Shown one piece after another: positions 44,736-53,002 of a DNA stretch of 63,554 bases (within the stretch, counting starts at the first letter, position 1; each line of letters begins with the position of its first letter). Origin of the DNA: an uncultured Bacteroidaceae bacterium (GTDB taxonomy: Bacteria; Bacteroidota; Bacteroidia; Bacteroidales; Bacteroidaceae); NCBI GenBank assembly GCA_905235305.1, contig CAJOLC010000008.1, positions 1-63,554 of the forward strand, read 5' to 3'. The notes beneath the pieces were generated by a model. That model searched no databases and was not told where the DNA came from. It was given only the letters and a program-made list of their open reading frames with translations. Made by a program: the position numbers and the translations under genes.

Positions 44736-45428
44736 ATGGCGTGCATATTGCATATTGAGACGAGCACAAAAGCGTGCTCCGTGGCACTAAGCGAGAATGG
44801 TCAACTCATCTTCCACAAGGAAGACCTCGAGGGACCGAACCACGCTGCCGTATGCGGCGTCTTTGTCGACGAAGCATTGTCCTTTGCCAACTCGCACGCC
44901 ATACCCGTCGATGCCGTAGCCGTCAGCGAAGGTCCAGGCAGCTATACTGGTTTGCGCATCGGCGTATCACTGGCAAAAGGCGTCTGCTATGGCCGTGACC
45001 TGCCGCTTCTGAGTGTCCCGACGCTCAAACTGCTGTGCGTCCCCGTCCTGCTCGGCAAGGAGGATTTGCCGGAGGATGCCTTGCTCGTTCCCATGATAGA
45101 CGCCAGGAGGATGGAGGTCTATAGCACAGTCTATGACCGCTCGCTGCATGAAGCTCGTCCCATAGGCGCAGACATCGTTGATGCCGACACCTATCTCCCT
45201 TATCTCGAAGAGCATCCCGTCTGGTTCTTCGGCACTGGTTCCGAGAAGTGCAAAGGCGTCATTCAGCACAAGAATGCCCATTTCATCGATGGCATCGTGC
45301 CTTTGGCCAAGTGGATGTTCCCCCTGGCAGAACGTTCCCTCCACTTTGGAGAGAGGCAGGACGTAGCATACTTTGAGCCTTTCTATCTGAAAGAGTTCGT
45401 CGCAATAAAGTCTAAAACCCTGTTGTAA
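44736..45428 (+). CDS. tsaB: tRNA threonylcarbamoyladenosine biosynthesis protein TsaB
   Basis: Partner of TsaD and TsaE in making the t6A modification of ANN-decoding tRNAs. The 230-residue protein has the ASKHA-type start ILHIETSTKACSVALSENG, the NHAA motif (EGPNHAAVC) and the conserved VSEGPGSYTGLRIGVSLAKG. The C-terminal part is less conserved, as usual. It begins a rightward run of housekeeping genes; its stop codon overlaps the next ATG by one base (TAATG). Confidence 0.94.
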   Translation: MACILHIETSTKACSVALSENGQLIFHKEDLEGPNHAAVCGVFVDEALSFANSHAIPVDAVAVSEGPGSYTGLRIGVSLAKGVCYGRDLPLLSVPTLKLLCVPVLLGKEDLPEDALLVPMIDARRMEVYSTVYDRSLHEARPIGADIVDADTYLPYLEEHPVWFFGTGSEKCKGVIQHKNAHFIDGIVPLAKWMFPLAERSLHFGERQDVAYFEPFYLKEFVAIKSKTLL

Positions 45429-46024
45429 TGCAGTACAATACACAAAGAGAACAGCTTGTCATGCCCGAATATGGGCGTGGCATACAGATGATGGTAGGCA
45501 TGGCCATGAAGATAGAGAGCCGCGAGGAGCGCCAGAGATGCGCCAATACTATCGTCCGGATCATGGCGGGCCTCATCCCTTCCACTGGCGGAAAGGAGGA
45601 GAATGAACACCGCCTTTGGAATCACTTGGCACGCATCAGTCACTATCAGCTTGACATTGACTATCCCGTCAGCATCGTGCCGCAGAAAGATGTTCAGGCG
45701 CATCCGGCACCGCTTCCCTATCCGATGAAGAACATCACGCGCCGCCATTATGGCCACCTTGTAGAGAAGACCCTAGACTATGCAAAGACTGTTGAAGACG
45801 ACGAGATGCGCCAATACATCACCGAGTGCATTGCCAATCAAATGAAGCAGGACCTCTATATCTGGAACCGCGACTCGATGGACAATGCCCTGGTCATGCA
45901 GGACATCGAGCGCTACTCAGGTGGTAAGCTTCATCTGGACCTGGACAATTTCACCTTCGATACTGTAGGTGAATCGCCCTTGCAACCCTCTGAAGGAGGA
46001 AAGAAACGCAAAAAGAAGAAATAG
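45428..46024 (+). CDS. DUF4290 family protein
   Basis: Bacteroidetes-restricted protein of 198 aa with no signal peptide. Conserved phrases are MQYNTQREQLVMPEYGRGIQ, NTIVRIMAGLIP, LWNHLARIS, DIDYPVSIV and YGHLVEKTLDYAKTVED. The C-terminus is Lys-rich (KKRKKKK). Its function is unknown; the position between tsaB and murA suggests a basic cytoplasmic role. Translation is probably coupled to tsaB by the one-base overlap. Confidence 0.9.
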   Translation: MQYNTQREQLVMPEYGRGIQMMVGMAMKIESREERQRCANTIVRIMAGLIPSTGGKEENEHRLWNHLARISHYQLDIDYPVSIVPQKDVQAHPAPLPYPMKNITRRHYGHLVEKTLDYAKTVEDDEMRQYITECIANQMKQDLYIWNRDSMDNALVMQDIERYSGGKLHLDLDNFTFDTVGESPLQPSEGGKKRKKKK

Positions 46025-46029
46025 ACCGT

Positions 46030-47337
46030 ATGGCTTCATTCATCATAGAAGGCGGGCACAGGCTGAAAGGCGACATTGTGCCTCAGGGTGCGAAGAACGA
46101 GGCCTTGCAGGTGCTATGTGCCGTCTTGCTGACCGACGAACCGGTTCGCATCAATAACATTCCCGACATTGTCGACGTAAAGAATCAGATAAGACTCCTG
46201 GAGGACATGGGTGTGGAGGTGACCAGGCATGGCGCCCACGACTGTACGTTCCGTGCCGGAAAGCTCGACGACCAGTATCTTTGCAGCAAGGCATACATAG
46301 AGAGATGCAGGCAGTTGCGGGGCAGCGTGATGATGCTTGGCCCACTTCTGGCACGGCGAGGCAAGGCTATCGTCGCAAAGCCCGGGGGAGACCAGATAGG
46401 CAGACGGCGGCTCGACACGCACTTCCATGGCATTCAGCAACTGGGCGGCCACTTCACTTACGACGAAGCGCTGCATCTCTATAATGTGGAAACGGACGGA
46501 CTCAGGGGCTCTTATATGCTTCTGGACGAAGCTTCAGTGACTGGCACGGCGAACATCATCATGACGGCCGTACTGGCGGAAGGCACCACGACCATTTACA
46601 ATGCTGCCTGCGAGCCCTACATCCAGCAACTTTGCCGTATGCTTTGCCAGATGGGAGCACGCATCGCAGGCATCGGCTCGAACCTGTTGACCATCGAAGG
46701 CGTCGCATCGCTCCACGGTACGGAGCACACCATCTTGCCCGACATGATTGAGGTGGGCTCCTTTATAGGCATGGCAGCAATGGTGGGCGACGGCGTCCGC
46801 ATCCGTGATGTCGCACCGGAGCACCTGGGCATCATCCCGAATACATTCCGCCGCTTGGGCATTCGCATCGAGAAGGACGGCAACGACCTCTACATCCCCC
46901 GACAGGAACACTACGAGATAGAGAGCTTCATCGACGGTTCGTTCATGACGCTGAGTGATGCGCCCTGGCCAGGCTTCACGCCCGACCTGCTGAGCGTCCT
47001 GCTCGTGGTCAGCACGCAGGCCAAGGGTTCCGTCCTCATTCACCAGAAGATGTTCGAGAGCCGACTCTTCTTTGTCGACAAGCTCATCGACATGGGGGCA
47101 CAGATTATCCTGTGCGACCCGCACCGAGCCGTCGTAGTGGGGCACGACCACCAGCGGCAACTTCATGCAGGCCGGATGACCAGCCCCGACATCCGCGCCG
47201 GCATCGCCTTGCTCATCGCTGCTATGAGTGCGCAGGGAACAAGCCGCATCGACAACATCGGACAGATAGACCGTGGCTACGAGGACATCGAGGGACGACT
47301 CTGTGCCCTTGGAGCTAAGATAAAGAGAATAGAATAA
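46030..47337 (+). CDS. murA: UDP-N-acetylglucosamine 1-carboxyvinyltransferase
   Basis: First committed step of peptidoglycan synthesis: transfers enolpyruvate from PEP to UDP-GlcNAc. The 435-residue protein has the start IIEGGHRLKGDIVPQGAKNE, the active-site loop and the end TSRIDNIGQIDRGYEDIE. The usual catalytic Cys of the loop (PGGC in E. coli) is Asp121 here (KPGGDQIGRR). Cys-to-Asp at this site is known to make MurA insensitive to fosfomycin in other bacteria. It lies 5 bases after the DUF4290 gene, and a 22-bp array follows it. Confidence 0.95.
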   Translation: MASFIIEGGHRLKGDIVPQGAKNEALQVLCAVLLTDEPVRINNIPDIVDVKNQIRLLEDMGVEVTRHGAHDCTFRAGKLDDQYLCSKAYIERCRQLRGSVMMLGPLLARRGKAIVAKPGGDQIGRRRLDTHFHGIQQLGGHFTYDEALHLYNVETDGLRGSYMLLDEASVTGTANIIMTAVLAEGTTTIYNAACEPYIQQLCRMLCQMGARIAGIGSNLLTIEGVASLHGTEHTILPDMIEVGSFIGMAAMVGDGVRIRDVAPEHLGIIPNTFRRLGIRIEKDGNDLYIPRQEHYEIESFIDGSFMTLSDAPWPGFTPDLLSVLLVVSTQAKGSVLIHQKMFESRLFFVDKLIDMGAQIILCDPHRAVVVGHDHQRQLHAGRMTSPDIRAGIALLIAAMSAQGTSRIDNIGQIDRGYEDIEGRLCALGAKIKRIE

Positions 47338-47343
47338 CGCCAT

Positions 47344-47453
47344 CCAAGGAATACTGATGCATGAGCCAAAGAATACTGATGCATGAGCCAAGGAATACTA
47401 ATACTTTGGCCAAGGAATGCTAATACTTTGGCCAACGCATGCTAATACCTTGA
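47344..47453. repeat. 22-bp tandem array B (5 units)
   Basis: Five head-to-tail units of exactly 22 bases: 47344-47365, 47366-47387, 47388-47409, 47410-47431 and 47432-47453. The first two read CCAAGGAATACTGATGCATG-like; the next two read CCAAGGAATACTAATACTTT-like with final GG; the last is diverged. The array occupies nearly the whole gap between murA and rimM. Confidence 0.92.
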
Positions 47454-47475
47454 GTGACCTATAATAAAGCCGCTA

Positions 47476-47985
47476 ATGATAAACGAGCAGGATGTATACA
47501 AGATAGGACAAATAGGCCGCACGCACGGCGTGAAGGGCGAGGTGACGTTCCAGTTCACCGACGACGTCTGGGACCGTGCCGAGGCTCCATACCTGTTCCT
47601 GCGCGTGGAGGGCATCCTCGTGCCGTTCTTCCTCGAAGAGTATCGCTTCCGCAGTGACACGACGGCGCTCCTGAAGTTCCTCGACTATGACACGGCCAAC
47701 GACGTGCAGATGCTCGTAGGATGCGAAGTGTTCTTCCCTCATTCCCTCACCCCTGAGGCAAGCGAAGACGATGCCTACACATGGCGATACTTCACGGGCT
47801 TCGAGCTCTTCGACGAGGCAGCGGGGCGCATCGGAACCATCGATGTTGTCGATGAAACCACGCAAAATGTACTCTTCCAGGTTGGCGAGCGATACATCCC
47901 TGCTGCCGAAGAATGGATTACTGACATCAACCACAAGGAGCGCACCATCCATATGACGCTGCCCGATGGCTTACTCGAACTATGA
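47476..47985 (+). CDS. rimM: ribosome maturation factor RimM
   Basis: Assists maturation of the 30S subunit head by binding protein S19. The 169-residue protein has the N-terminal barrel start KIGQIGRTHGVKGEVTFQF and the C-terminal PRC-barrel part (RYFTGFELFDEAAGRIGTID, ILFQVG-type strand, AEEWITDINHKERTIHMTLP, DGLLEL). The last codon region overlaps dxr by 4 bases (ATGA). The 22-bp array B lies directly upstream, within the transcript if murA and rimM are one operon. Confidence 0.94.
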   Translation: MINEQDVYKIGQIGRTHGVKGEVTFQFTDDVWDRAEAPYLFLRVEGILVPFFLEEYRFRSDTTALLKFLDYDTANDVQMLVGCEVFFPHSLTPEASEDDAYTWRYFTGFELFDEAAGRIGTIDVVDETTQNVLFQVGERYIPAAEEWITDINHKERTIHMTLPDGLLEL

Positions 47986-49139
47986 AACGACGTATCTGCA
48001 TATTAGGCTCCACAGGGAGCATCGGCACACAGACGCTTGAAGTCATTGCCGAGCACAGCGACCTCTTCGAGGCATACGTGCTGACGGCCAACACGCAGGC
48101 CGACCTGCTAATCAAGCAGGCTAAGGAATACAAGCCGCAGAGCGTGGTAATTGCCGACGAGAGCAAGTATGAATATGTCCGCGAGGCGTTGAGCGAAGAG
48201 CCCATACAAGTGTATGCCGGCGCCGAAGCCCTGTGCCAAGTGGTGCAGATGGAACCCGTCGACGTGGTACTCACCGCGCTCGTGGGCTTCAGCGGCCTGC
48301 GCCCCACCATCAGTGCCATCAAGGCCGGCAAACCCATCGCCTTGGCGAACAAGGAAACGCTGGTGGTGGCAGGAGAGCTCGTGACGAGCCTCTGCCTGGA
48401 GCACAAGGTGCCCTTGCTGCCCGTCGATAGTGAGCATAGCGCCATCTTCCAGAGCCTCATGGGGGAACAAAGTCCTGTGGAAAAGCTCATCCTGACAGCC
48501 AGCGGCGGTCCCTTCCGCACATTTACGCTCGACCAGCTGCGCACGGTCACACCTGCCCAAGCCTTGAAGCATCCCAACTGGGACATGGGGGCGAAGATAA
48601 CCATCGACAGTGCCTCGATGATGAACAAAGGCTTCGAGGTCATCGAGGCCCGTTGGCTGTTCGACGTCACACCCGAGCGGATTCAGGTCGTCGTACATCC
48701 GCAGAGCATCCTGCACAGTGCTGTCCAGTTCGAGGACGGTGCCGTCAAGGGACAGATGGGTATGCCGGACATGCGCGTCCCCATACAACTGGCCCTCTCC
48801 TACCCTTATCGATTGAAGAGCAGCTTCCCGCGCATCGACTGGTGGGATCTCAAGGACCTGACCTTCGAGAAGCCTGACCCCGAGAAGTTCCGCTGCCTGC
48901 AGATGGCATACGAAGCCATCCGCAGGGGAGGCAATGCTGCCTGCATCGTCAATGCCGCCAACGAGGTGGTGAACCTCGCCTTCCGGCAGGAGCGCTGCAG
49001 CTTCCTCCAGATGGCCGACATCATCGAAAAGACATTAGAGAAAATGCCGCATCAAGAAAAACCAACCCTACAAGATTACCTCGACTGCGACCGTGAGTCG
49101 CGCCGAGTCGCTGAAGATATGATTAAAAAACATAAATGA
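47982..49139 (+). CDS. dxr: 1-deoxy-D-xylulose-5-phosphate reductoisomerase
   Basis: Second step of the MEP isoprenoid pathway: makes MEP from DXP with NADPH. The 385-residue protein has the NADPH-binding start CILGSTGSIGTQTLEVI, the block ANKETLVVAGELV, the metal-binding loop PVDSEHSAIFQ and the substrate loop LTASGGPFRTF, plus SMMNKGFEVIEA and VVHPQSILHSAVQF. It is coupled to rimM by an ATGA overlap. ispG of the same pathway is also in this window (60588-61763). Confidence 0.96.
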   Translation: MKRRICILGSTGSIGTQTLEVIAEHSDLFEAYVLTANTQADLLIKQAKEYKPQSVVIADESKYEYVREALSEEPIQVYAGAEALCQVVQMEPVDVVLTALVGFSGLRPTISAIKAGKPIALANKETLVVAGELVTSLCLEHKVPLLPVDSEHSAIFQSLMGEQSPVEKLILTASGGPFRTFTLDQLRTVTPAQALKHPNWDMGAKITIDSASMMNKGFEVIEARWLFDVTPERIQVVVHPQSILHSAVQFEDGAVKGQMGMPDMRVPIQLALSYPYRLKSSFPRIDWWDLKDLTFEKPDPEKFRCLQMAYEAIRRGGNAACIVNAANEVVNLAFRQERCSFLQMADIIEKTLEKMPHQEKPTLQDYLDCDRESRRVAEDMIKKHK

Positions 49140-49179
49140 CGCGTCGTTCACTCCCCTATAGGGCGTTTGCAATTCCCCT
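49136..49179. repeat. 22-bp tandem array F (2 diverged units)
   Basis: ATGACGCGTCGTTCACTCCC with CT and ATAGGGCGTTTGCAATTCCC with CT follow each other (49136-49157 and 49158-49179). The second matches the repeat at 3124-3160 on the opposite strand. It lies between dxr and rseP and includes the dxr stop codon. Confidence 0.55.
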
Positions 49180-49243
49180 GGCAAGCATTAAACGATGCAA
49201 CATTCATAACAACAAAAGCACTACAAGACATACTCAATCATAA

Positions 49244-50662
49244 ATGGAAACAGTACTCATAAAGACCCTGCAGCTGCTCTGCTGCCTCAGCATTCTGGTC
49301 GTCCTTCACGAGGGCGGCCACTTCGGCTTTGCCAAGCTCTTTGGCGTGAAAGTCGAGAAGTTCTTCATGTTCTTCGACTGGAAGTTCAAGCTCTTCAGCA
49401 CGAAGAGCAAATGGTTCACGCGCCTCTTCCCCAGCTTCAAGGACAAGGAGACGGAGTACGGCATCGGCTGGATTCCCCTGGGCGGATATGTGAAGATAGC
49501 TGGCATGATAGACGAGAGCATGGACACGGAGCAGATGAAGCAGCCGGCTCAGCCCAACGAGTTCCGCTCGAAACCCGTGTGGCAACGCTTCTTCATCATG
49601 TTTGGAGGCGTCCTGATGAACCTCATCACGGCTTGGGTCATCTATAGCCTCGTGCTGCTTGCATGGGGGCGCGACTACTATCCCATAGCCAGCATCGAAC
49701 AGGGATTCCAGTACAACGAGCAGGCCCACAACATCGGCTTCCAGGACGGCGACATTCCCATCGCTGCCGACGGCAAAGAGATTGTGGAGTTCAGCACAGC
49801 CATCATGCGAACCATCTCGAATGCAAAGACCGTCACAGTACTCCGGGGGGGTAAGGAAACAAAGCTCACGATGCCCGAGGAAGGCCTGTCCCTGCTGAAG
49901 ATGCTGCAGGCACAGCCACTTTTCCTTCAGCCTATCGCAGAAGCCTTCATAGACTCCGTCGTGCCTGGCTCTGCGGCAGATAAGGCAGGCATCGAGAAGG
50001 GCATGCGCCTCGTGGCAGTCAACGGCAAGGACATCAATACCTGGGCCGACTTCGACTACGAGGTGACGCTGCGTAGGCAGGATGTGCTCAGTTCGCCTGA
50101 CTGCACGCCTGAGGACAGCCTCCGCTGGCGCACGCTCAATGCCGTCTTTGCTTCGGCTGACGAAAGCCGCATGGACACTCTCAGCCTTCAGCTCGACGAG
50201 AACTACATGATGGGCGTCACACGCCACTTCCCTGACCTTAAAACAGAACATCTCAGCTACAACCTGGCGAACTGCTTCCCTGCAGGTCTCAGCTACGGAT
50301 GGCGCGTCCTGAAGAGCTATGTAAACGACCTGAAGTACGTGGCCAGCGCAGATGGAGCGAAGAGCGTGGGCTCCTTCATCACCATCGGCAACATCTTCCC
50401 CGAGGCATGGGACTGGCAGAAGTTCTGGATGCTCACAGCCTTCATCAGCATCATCCTTGCCGTCATGAACATCCTCCCTATCCCCGGACTCGACGGCGGA
50501 CACATCGTCTTGCTTTTCTACGAAGGTATCACGGGACGTCAGCCCTCGGATAAAGCGATGGAATGGATAGAAAAGATAGGCATCTTCATCCTCATCGCAC
50601 TCATGCTCCTTGCTATGAGCAATGATGTCCGCAACTTCATCCTCCCCCTCTTCGGCCTATGA
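49244..50662 (+). CDS. rseP: RIP zinc metalloprotease RseP
   Basis: Site-2 intramembrane protease that cuts anti-sigma factors and signal peptides in the inner membrane. The 472-residue protein has the zinc motif VVLHEGGHFGFAKLFGV (HExxH) in the first helix, the conserved YGIGWIPLGGYVKIAGMIDE, a PDZ-type region (about 205-265: SVVPGSAADKAGIEKGMRLV) and the second metal motif IPGLDGGHIVL in the C-terminal membrane part. It is cotranscribed with the lipoprotein gene (4-base ATGA overlap). A nearby sigma-TM-barrel fusion and a sigma/anti-sigma pair are possible substrates, but this is only inferred. Confidence 0.95.
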   Translation: METVLIKTLQLLCCLSILVVLHEGGHFGFAKLFGVKVEKFFMFFDWKFKLFSTKSKWFTRLFPSFKDKETEYGIGWIPLGGYVKIAGMIDESMDTEQMKQPAQPNEFRSKPVWQRFFIMFGGVLMNLITAWVIYSLVLLAWGRDYYPIASIEQGFQYNEQAHNIGFQDGDIPIAADGKEIVEFSTAIMRTISNAKTVTVLRGGKETKLTMPEEGLSLLKMLQAQPLFLQPIAEAFIDSVVPGSAADKAGIEKGMRLVAVNGKDINTWADFDYEVTLRRQDVLSSPDCTPEDSLRWRTLNAVFASADESRMDTLSLQLDENYMMGVTRHFPDLKTEHLSYNLANCFPAGLSYGWRVLKSYVNDLKYVASADGAKSVGSFITIGNIFPEAWDWQKFWMLTAFISIILAVMNILPIPGLDGGHIVLLFYEGITGRQPSDKAMEWIEKIGIFILIALMLLAMSNDVRNFILPLFGL

Positions 50663-50997
50663 AAAAGTATCTCTTTCTAATCATCATAACCATTCTGGCA
50701 GCCTCTTGCACAAAGGAGAAGCCGGAAGAACAAGCAGCCAGAATGCTGAGGGATGCCCGCTATGCCCTGCATCATCACCTCTACAGCGAAGCACGCGACA
50801 CCATTCTCTCACTCCGACGCAAGTGCCCGACAGCCATCGAGGCTCGCCGACAAGCCATCCTCCTGCTCGACAGCATCGAGATGAACGCCGCTACAGACAG
50901 CCTCAAGCTCGTCTCCGGAAAGGAATGGGAACGCCTCAATGTTAAGAAGCAATTCTTCGAACGCAAGCTTCAGGAAGACATCAAAAAGCAGAAATGA
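50659..50997 (+). CDS. small lipoprotein
   Basis: Lipoprotein of 112 aa: signal MKKYLFLIIITILAASC with lipobox LAASC (Cys17). The rest is helical and charged (EEQAARMLRDARYALHHHLY, SEARDTILSLRRKCPTAIEA, VKKQFFERKLQEDIKKQK), like a TPR-type or coiled helical repeat. The function is unknown. It overlaps rseP at the start and cca at the end, both by ATGA, so it is tightly built into the operon. Confidence 0.85.
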   Translation: MKKYLFLIIITILAASCTKEKPEEQAARMLRDARYALHHHLYSEARDTILSLRRKCPTAIEARRQAILLLDSIEMNAATDSLKLVSGKEWERLNVKKQFFERKLQEDIKKQK

Positions 50998-52478
50998 CCA
51001 TACAGGATGCCATAAAGGAATACGACAACTTCCGTCAAAGGGAACGCCAGACGGATTCGCTTCGTGACATCGACAACCCTTTGCTTCATCGCATTGGGGA
51101 GACTGCCGACGCATTGGGGCTGGAGTGTTATGTCGTAGGTGGCTATGTAAGGGACATCATCTTGGAACGTCCATCGAAGGATATCGATGTGCTTGTGGTT
51201 GGAGAAGGAGGCGGCATCCGCCTTGCTGGGGCTCTGGCAAAGACACTTGGCAGAGGTGCTCACGTCAGCATCTTCCGCAACTTTGGCACAGCGCAACTCA
51301 AGTGGAACGAGCATGAAGTGGAATTCGTGGGTGCTCGTCGCGAGAGCTATCAAAGGGATAGTCGCAAGCCCATCGTGGAGGATGGCACGCTCGACGACGA
51401 CCTGCATCGTCGCGACTTCACCATCAATGCCCTTGCCTTCTGCCTCAACAAAGAACGTTATGGCGAGTTCATCGACCTCTTCGACGGCCTGCTCGACCTG
51501 GAGGACGGCATCATAGCCACGCCCCTCGACCCAGACATCACCTTTAGCGACGACCCACTTCGCATGATGCGTTGCATCAGGTTTGCCACGCAATTGCGCT
51601 TCCAGATAGAGGAAGAGACGGCAGATGCCCTTCGTCGCAATGCTGAACGCATCAAGATTATCTCGCAGGAGCGCATCATCGACGAACTCAACAAGATCAT
51701 GCTGGCGCCTGTGCCCAGCATCGGCTTCATCGAGCTGAGCCGCAGCGGCCTGCTGCCCATCATCCTGCCAGAAGTTGCAGCCCTCGAAGGCGTAGAGACA
51801 CGCAATGGCCGCGCACACAAGGACAACTTCTACCACACACTCGAGGTGCTGGACAATGTTTGTCAGGGGCAAGCTCCTCTCTACTTGCGTTGGGCAGCCC
51901 TCTTGCACGACATCGGCAAACCTCGCAGCAAGCGGTGGGACAACGTGGCAGGCTGGACGTTCCACAACCACAACTACATCGGGCAGAAGATGGTTGCGCC
52001 ACTGTTCCGCAGGATGAAGTTGCCGATGGACGAACGCATGGCCTACGTCGAGAAACTCGTAGGCCTGCACATGCGCCCCATCGCCATTGCCGACGAGGAG
52101 GTGACCGACAGCGCTGTCCGCCGCCTGCTCTTTGAAGCCGGAGAGGACATCGACGACCTCATGCGCCTCTGCGAAGCCGACATCACAAGCAAGAACCGAG
52201 AGAAGAAGCAACGCTTCCTCGAGAATTTCCAGCTCGTGCGGGAGAAACTCGCAGACCTGCAGGCACGCGACAACTACCGCACCTGGCACAACCCAATATC
52301 CGGCGAGGAAATCATGGAGACCTTCGGCCTTCAGCCCTGCCGCGAGATAGGTATCCTCAAGCAAACCGTCAAGGACGCCATTTGGGACTCCGTGATTCCC
52401 AACGACCACGATGCCGCCTTCCAGTTCATGCTCGAGAAGGCAAAAGAGATGAACCTGACACCCACTCGCACTCAATAA
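50994..52478 (+). CDS. cca: CCA tRNA nucleotidyltransferase with HD domain
   Basis: Adds or repairs the 3' CCA end of tRNA, needed here because tRNA-Ser lacks an encoded CCA. The 494-residue protein has the nucleotidyltransferase head YVVGGYVRDIILERPSKDID (metal-binding D-x-D), the block RRDFTINALAF, the RNA-binding region FSDDPLRMMRCIRFATQL and an HD domain (LRWAALLHDIGKPRSKRW, HNHNYIGQKM). The longer HD-containing type is usual in Bacteroidetes. Start overlaps the lipoprotein stop codon (ATGA). Confidence 0.94.
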   Translation: MTIQDAIKEYDNFRQRERQTDSLRDIDNPLLHRIGETADALGLECYVVGGYVRDIILERPSKDIDVLVVGEGGGIRLAGALAKTLGRGAHVSIFRNFGTAQLKWNEHEVEFVGARRESYQRDSRKPIVEDGTLDDDLHRRDFTINALAFCLNKERYGEFIDLFDGLLDLEDGIIATPLDPDITFSDDPLRMMRCIRFATQLRFQIEEETADALRRNAERIKIISQERIIDELNKIMLAPVPSIGFIELSRSGLLPIILPEVAALEGVETRNGRAHKDNFYHTLEVLDNVCQGQAPLYLRWAALLHDIGKPRSKRWDNVAGWTFHNHNYIGQKMVAPLFRRMKLPMDERMAYVEKLVGLHMRPIAIADEEVTDSAVRRLLFEAGEDIDDLMRLCEADITSKNREKKQRFLENFQLVREKLADLQARDNYRTWHNPISGEEIMETFGLQPCREIGILKQTVKDAIWDSVIPNDHDAAFQFMLEKAKEMNLTPTRTQ

Positions 52479-52489
52479 ATAGTAAAGTT

Positions 52490-52984
52490 ATGGAAGTTAT
52501 ACAGAGTTTTACCATCGACCATACAAGACTGAAGCCCGGCATATACGTGTCGAGGCAAGACAAAGGCTTCACTACGTTCGACCTCCGCATCACGGAACCT
52601 AACAAGGAGCCTGCCGTCGCACCTGCCGCCATACACAGCATAGAGCACTTGATGGCAACATGGTTCCGCAACTCGCAGGTCAAAGATGATGTCGTATATG
52701 TAGGGCCGATGGGATGTCTTACAGGAATGTACATCGTCATGACAGGCAACTATTCCGTCGAGGACATGCGCAGGCTGACCATCCAGTGTCTGGAGTGGAT
52801 GCTCACCGTAGAGGAAGTTCCTGCCACGGAACCAGAGACGTGCGGCAACTACCTGCTCCACGACCTGCCCATGTGCAAGTGGGAAGCACGGCGATACCTC
52901 GACCGCCTGAAGAATGACTTCCACAGTGAATATGCCAAGATTCAGGTAACGCTTGAGGACGGCAGAGTCTTCGCCGACGCATAG
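52490..52984 (+). CDS. luxS: S-ribosylhomocysteine lyase (autoinducer-2 synthase)
   Basis: Cleaves S-ribosylhomocysteine to homocysteine and DPD, the precursor of autoinducer-2, in the methyl cycle. The 164-residue protein has FTIDHTRLKPGIYVS, the substrate Arg in TTFDLRI, zinc ligands in HSIEHL (two His) and in ETCGNYLL (Cys), and the catalytic Cys in GPMGCLTG. The residue after MGC is Leu; it is often Arg or Gln. The start at 52490 matches the family length (about 160). It follows cca by 11 bases. Confidence 0.95.
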   Translation: MEVIQSFTIDHTRLKPGIYVSRQDKGFTTFDLRITEPNKEPAVAPAAIHSIEHLMATWFRNSQVKDDVVYVGPMGCLTGMYIVMTGNYSVEDMRRLTIQCLEWMLTVEEVPATEPETCGNYLLHDLPMCKWEARRYLDRLKNDFHSEYAKIQVTLEDGRVFADA

Positions 52985-53002
52985 CAGAGCAAAACACGAG
53001 AC

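Noticed and set aside
47344..47453. CRISPR array
   Set aside because: Repeats are 22 bp and directly adjacent with no unique spacers, and there are no cas genes in the window.
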